Positions 8,344 through 8,519 of a DNA stretch of 8,519 nucleotides are shown here, piece after piece. A model generated the notes under the pieces. The model was given only the letters and a program-made list of their open reading frames with translations, ran no database searches and was not told the origin of the DNA. Position 1 is the first letter of the stretch, and each line of letters begins with the position of its first letter. This DNA comes from Betaproteobacteria bacterium (GTDB lineage: Bacteria; Pseudomonadota; Gammaproteobacteria; Burkholderiales; SG8-39): contig JAOUFA010000150.1 in assembly GCA_029858545.1 (NCBI GenBank), positions 1 through 8,519 on the forward strand. Direction: 5' to 3'. Position numbers and translations under genes: made by a program.

Positions 8344-8519
8344 ATGGACCGGGCAAGTGACAAGCAGATCGCGGCAATGCCGATCGAATTCAAGCTGAAC
8401 GGCCGCAGCGTCGTCGGCCGGACCGATGAGACCCTCATCGAGTGCGCGAAGCGCCACGGCGTCGAGATTCCGCACCTTTGCCACAAGGAAGGGATGCGCC
8501 CGGACGGCAACTGCCGCGC
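8344..8519 (+). CDS. Formate dehydrogenase alpha subunit, N-terminal fragment (3' partial)
   Basis: Only 58 codons are inside the window. The ATG at 8344 follows GAGAGG (8333-8338) at a 5-base spacing and lies 21 bases after the upstream stop, so it belongs to the same operon. Residues 14-58 read as the start of a plant-type [2Fe-2S] ferredoxin domain as in NuoG and FdhA/FdsA: EFKLNGRSV, then EIPHLCHKEG (Cys46) and RPDGNCR (Cys57), the first two cluster ligands. The rest of the alpha subunit (further iron-sulfur clusters and a molybdopterin domain of about 900 residues in known FdhA proteins) would lie to the right. The wording PHLC-KEG-RPDGNCR fits formate dehydrogenase alpha better than complex I NuoG, and no nuoG-type neighbours are seen. 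Identity as FdhA rather than another NuoG-like subunit is inferred. Confidence 0.85.
   Translation, partial: MDRASDKQIAAMPIEFKLNGRSVVGRTDETLIECAKRHGVEIPHLCHKEGMRPDGNCR

Noticed and set aside
8319..8360. 13-codon open frame starting with ATGA overlap after the diaphorase gene
   Set aside because: It is too short and basic to judge, overlaps the next gene's start in another frame, and the good ribosome site at 8333-8338 belongs to the ATG at 8344.
6979..8484. 501-codon minus-strand open frame opposite the formate dehydrogenase genes
   Set aside because: It is a shadow of the NuoE-NuoF fusion, rich in Arg and His, and spans two real genes including their junction.

Overview
The window is high-GC, densely coding DNA that reads as a Betaproteobacteria chromosome. 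This placement is inferred from family resemblance of SucC, SucD and the formate dehydrogenase subunit. It rests on recognition of motifs, not on a search. No rRNA, tRNA, insertion sequence, CRISPR array, phage gene or attachment site was seen, and no gene looks recently transferred or broken. Two genes are cut by the window edges.

Left (1-1924, + strand): the last two thirds of sucC, then sucD overlapping it by 4 bases (ATGA). Together they encode the two subunits of succinyl-CoA synthetase of the TCA cycle. The surprise is SucC: after its normal end it continues for about 85 residues of Lys/Ala-rich sequence with no acidic residue, encoded in part by a tandem CCAAGG hexamer. It resembles the tails of bacterial histone-H1-like proteins (AlgP, BpH1) and of the phasin PhaF.

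Middle (1944-6441, - strand): a two-gene operon convergent with sucCD. The first gene (3574-6441) encodes a 955-residue fusion of an acyl carrier protein domain, a fatty-acyl-AMP ligase-like adenylating domain, a hydrophobic segment and a PlsC-type acyltransferase. The second (1944-3566), seven bases downstream, encodes a TPR protein with a glycosyltransferase (GT-B)-like C-terminal half. A shared role in an acylated or glycosylated envelope lipid or glycoconjugate is a reasonable inference, but the product cannot be named.

Right (6646-8519, + strand): a 204-base divergent intergenic region holds the only AT-rich island in the window and two abutting inverted repeats. It is followed by a NuoE-NuoF fusion with all iron-sulfur cysteines, and by the first 58 codons of a NuoG/FdhA-like subunit with an N-terminal [2Fe-2S] ferredoxin domain. 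This order matches the diaphorase (beta) and catalytic (alpha) subunits of a soluble NAD-dependent molybdenum or tungsten formate dehydrogenase, which oxidises formate to CO2 and passes electrons to NAD+.

The sucCD and formate dehydrogenase genes feed central carbon and NADH metabolism. The lipid operon between them has no obvious link to either.
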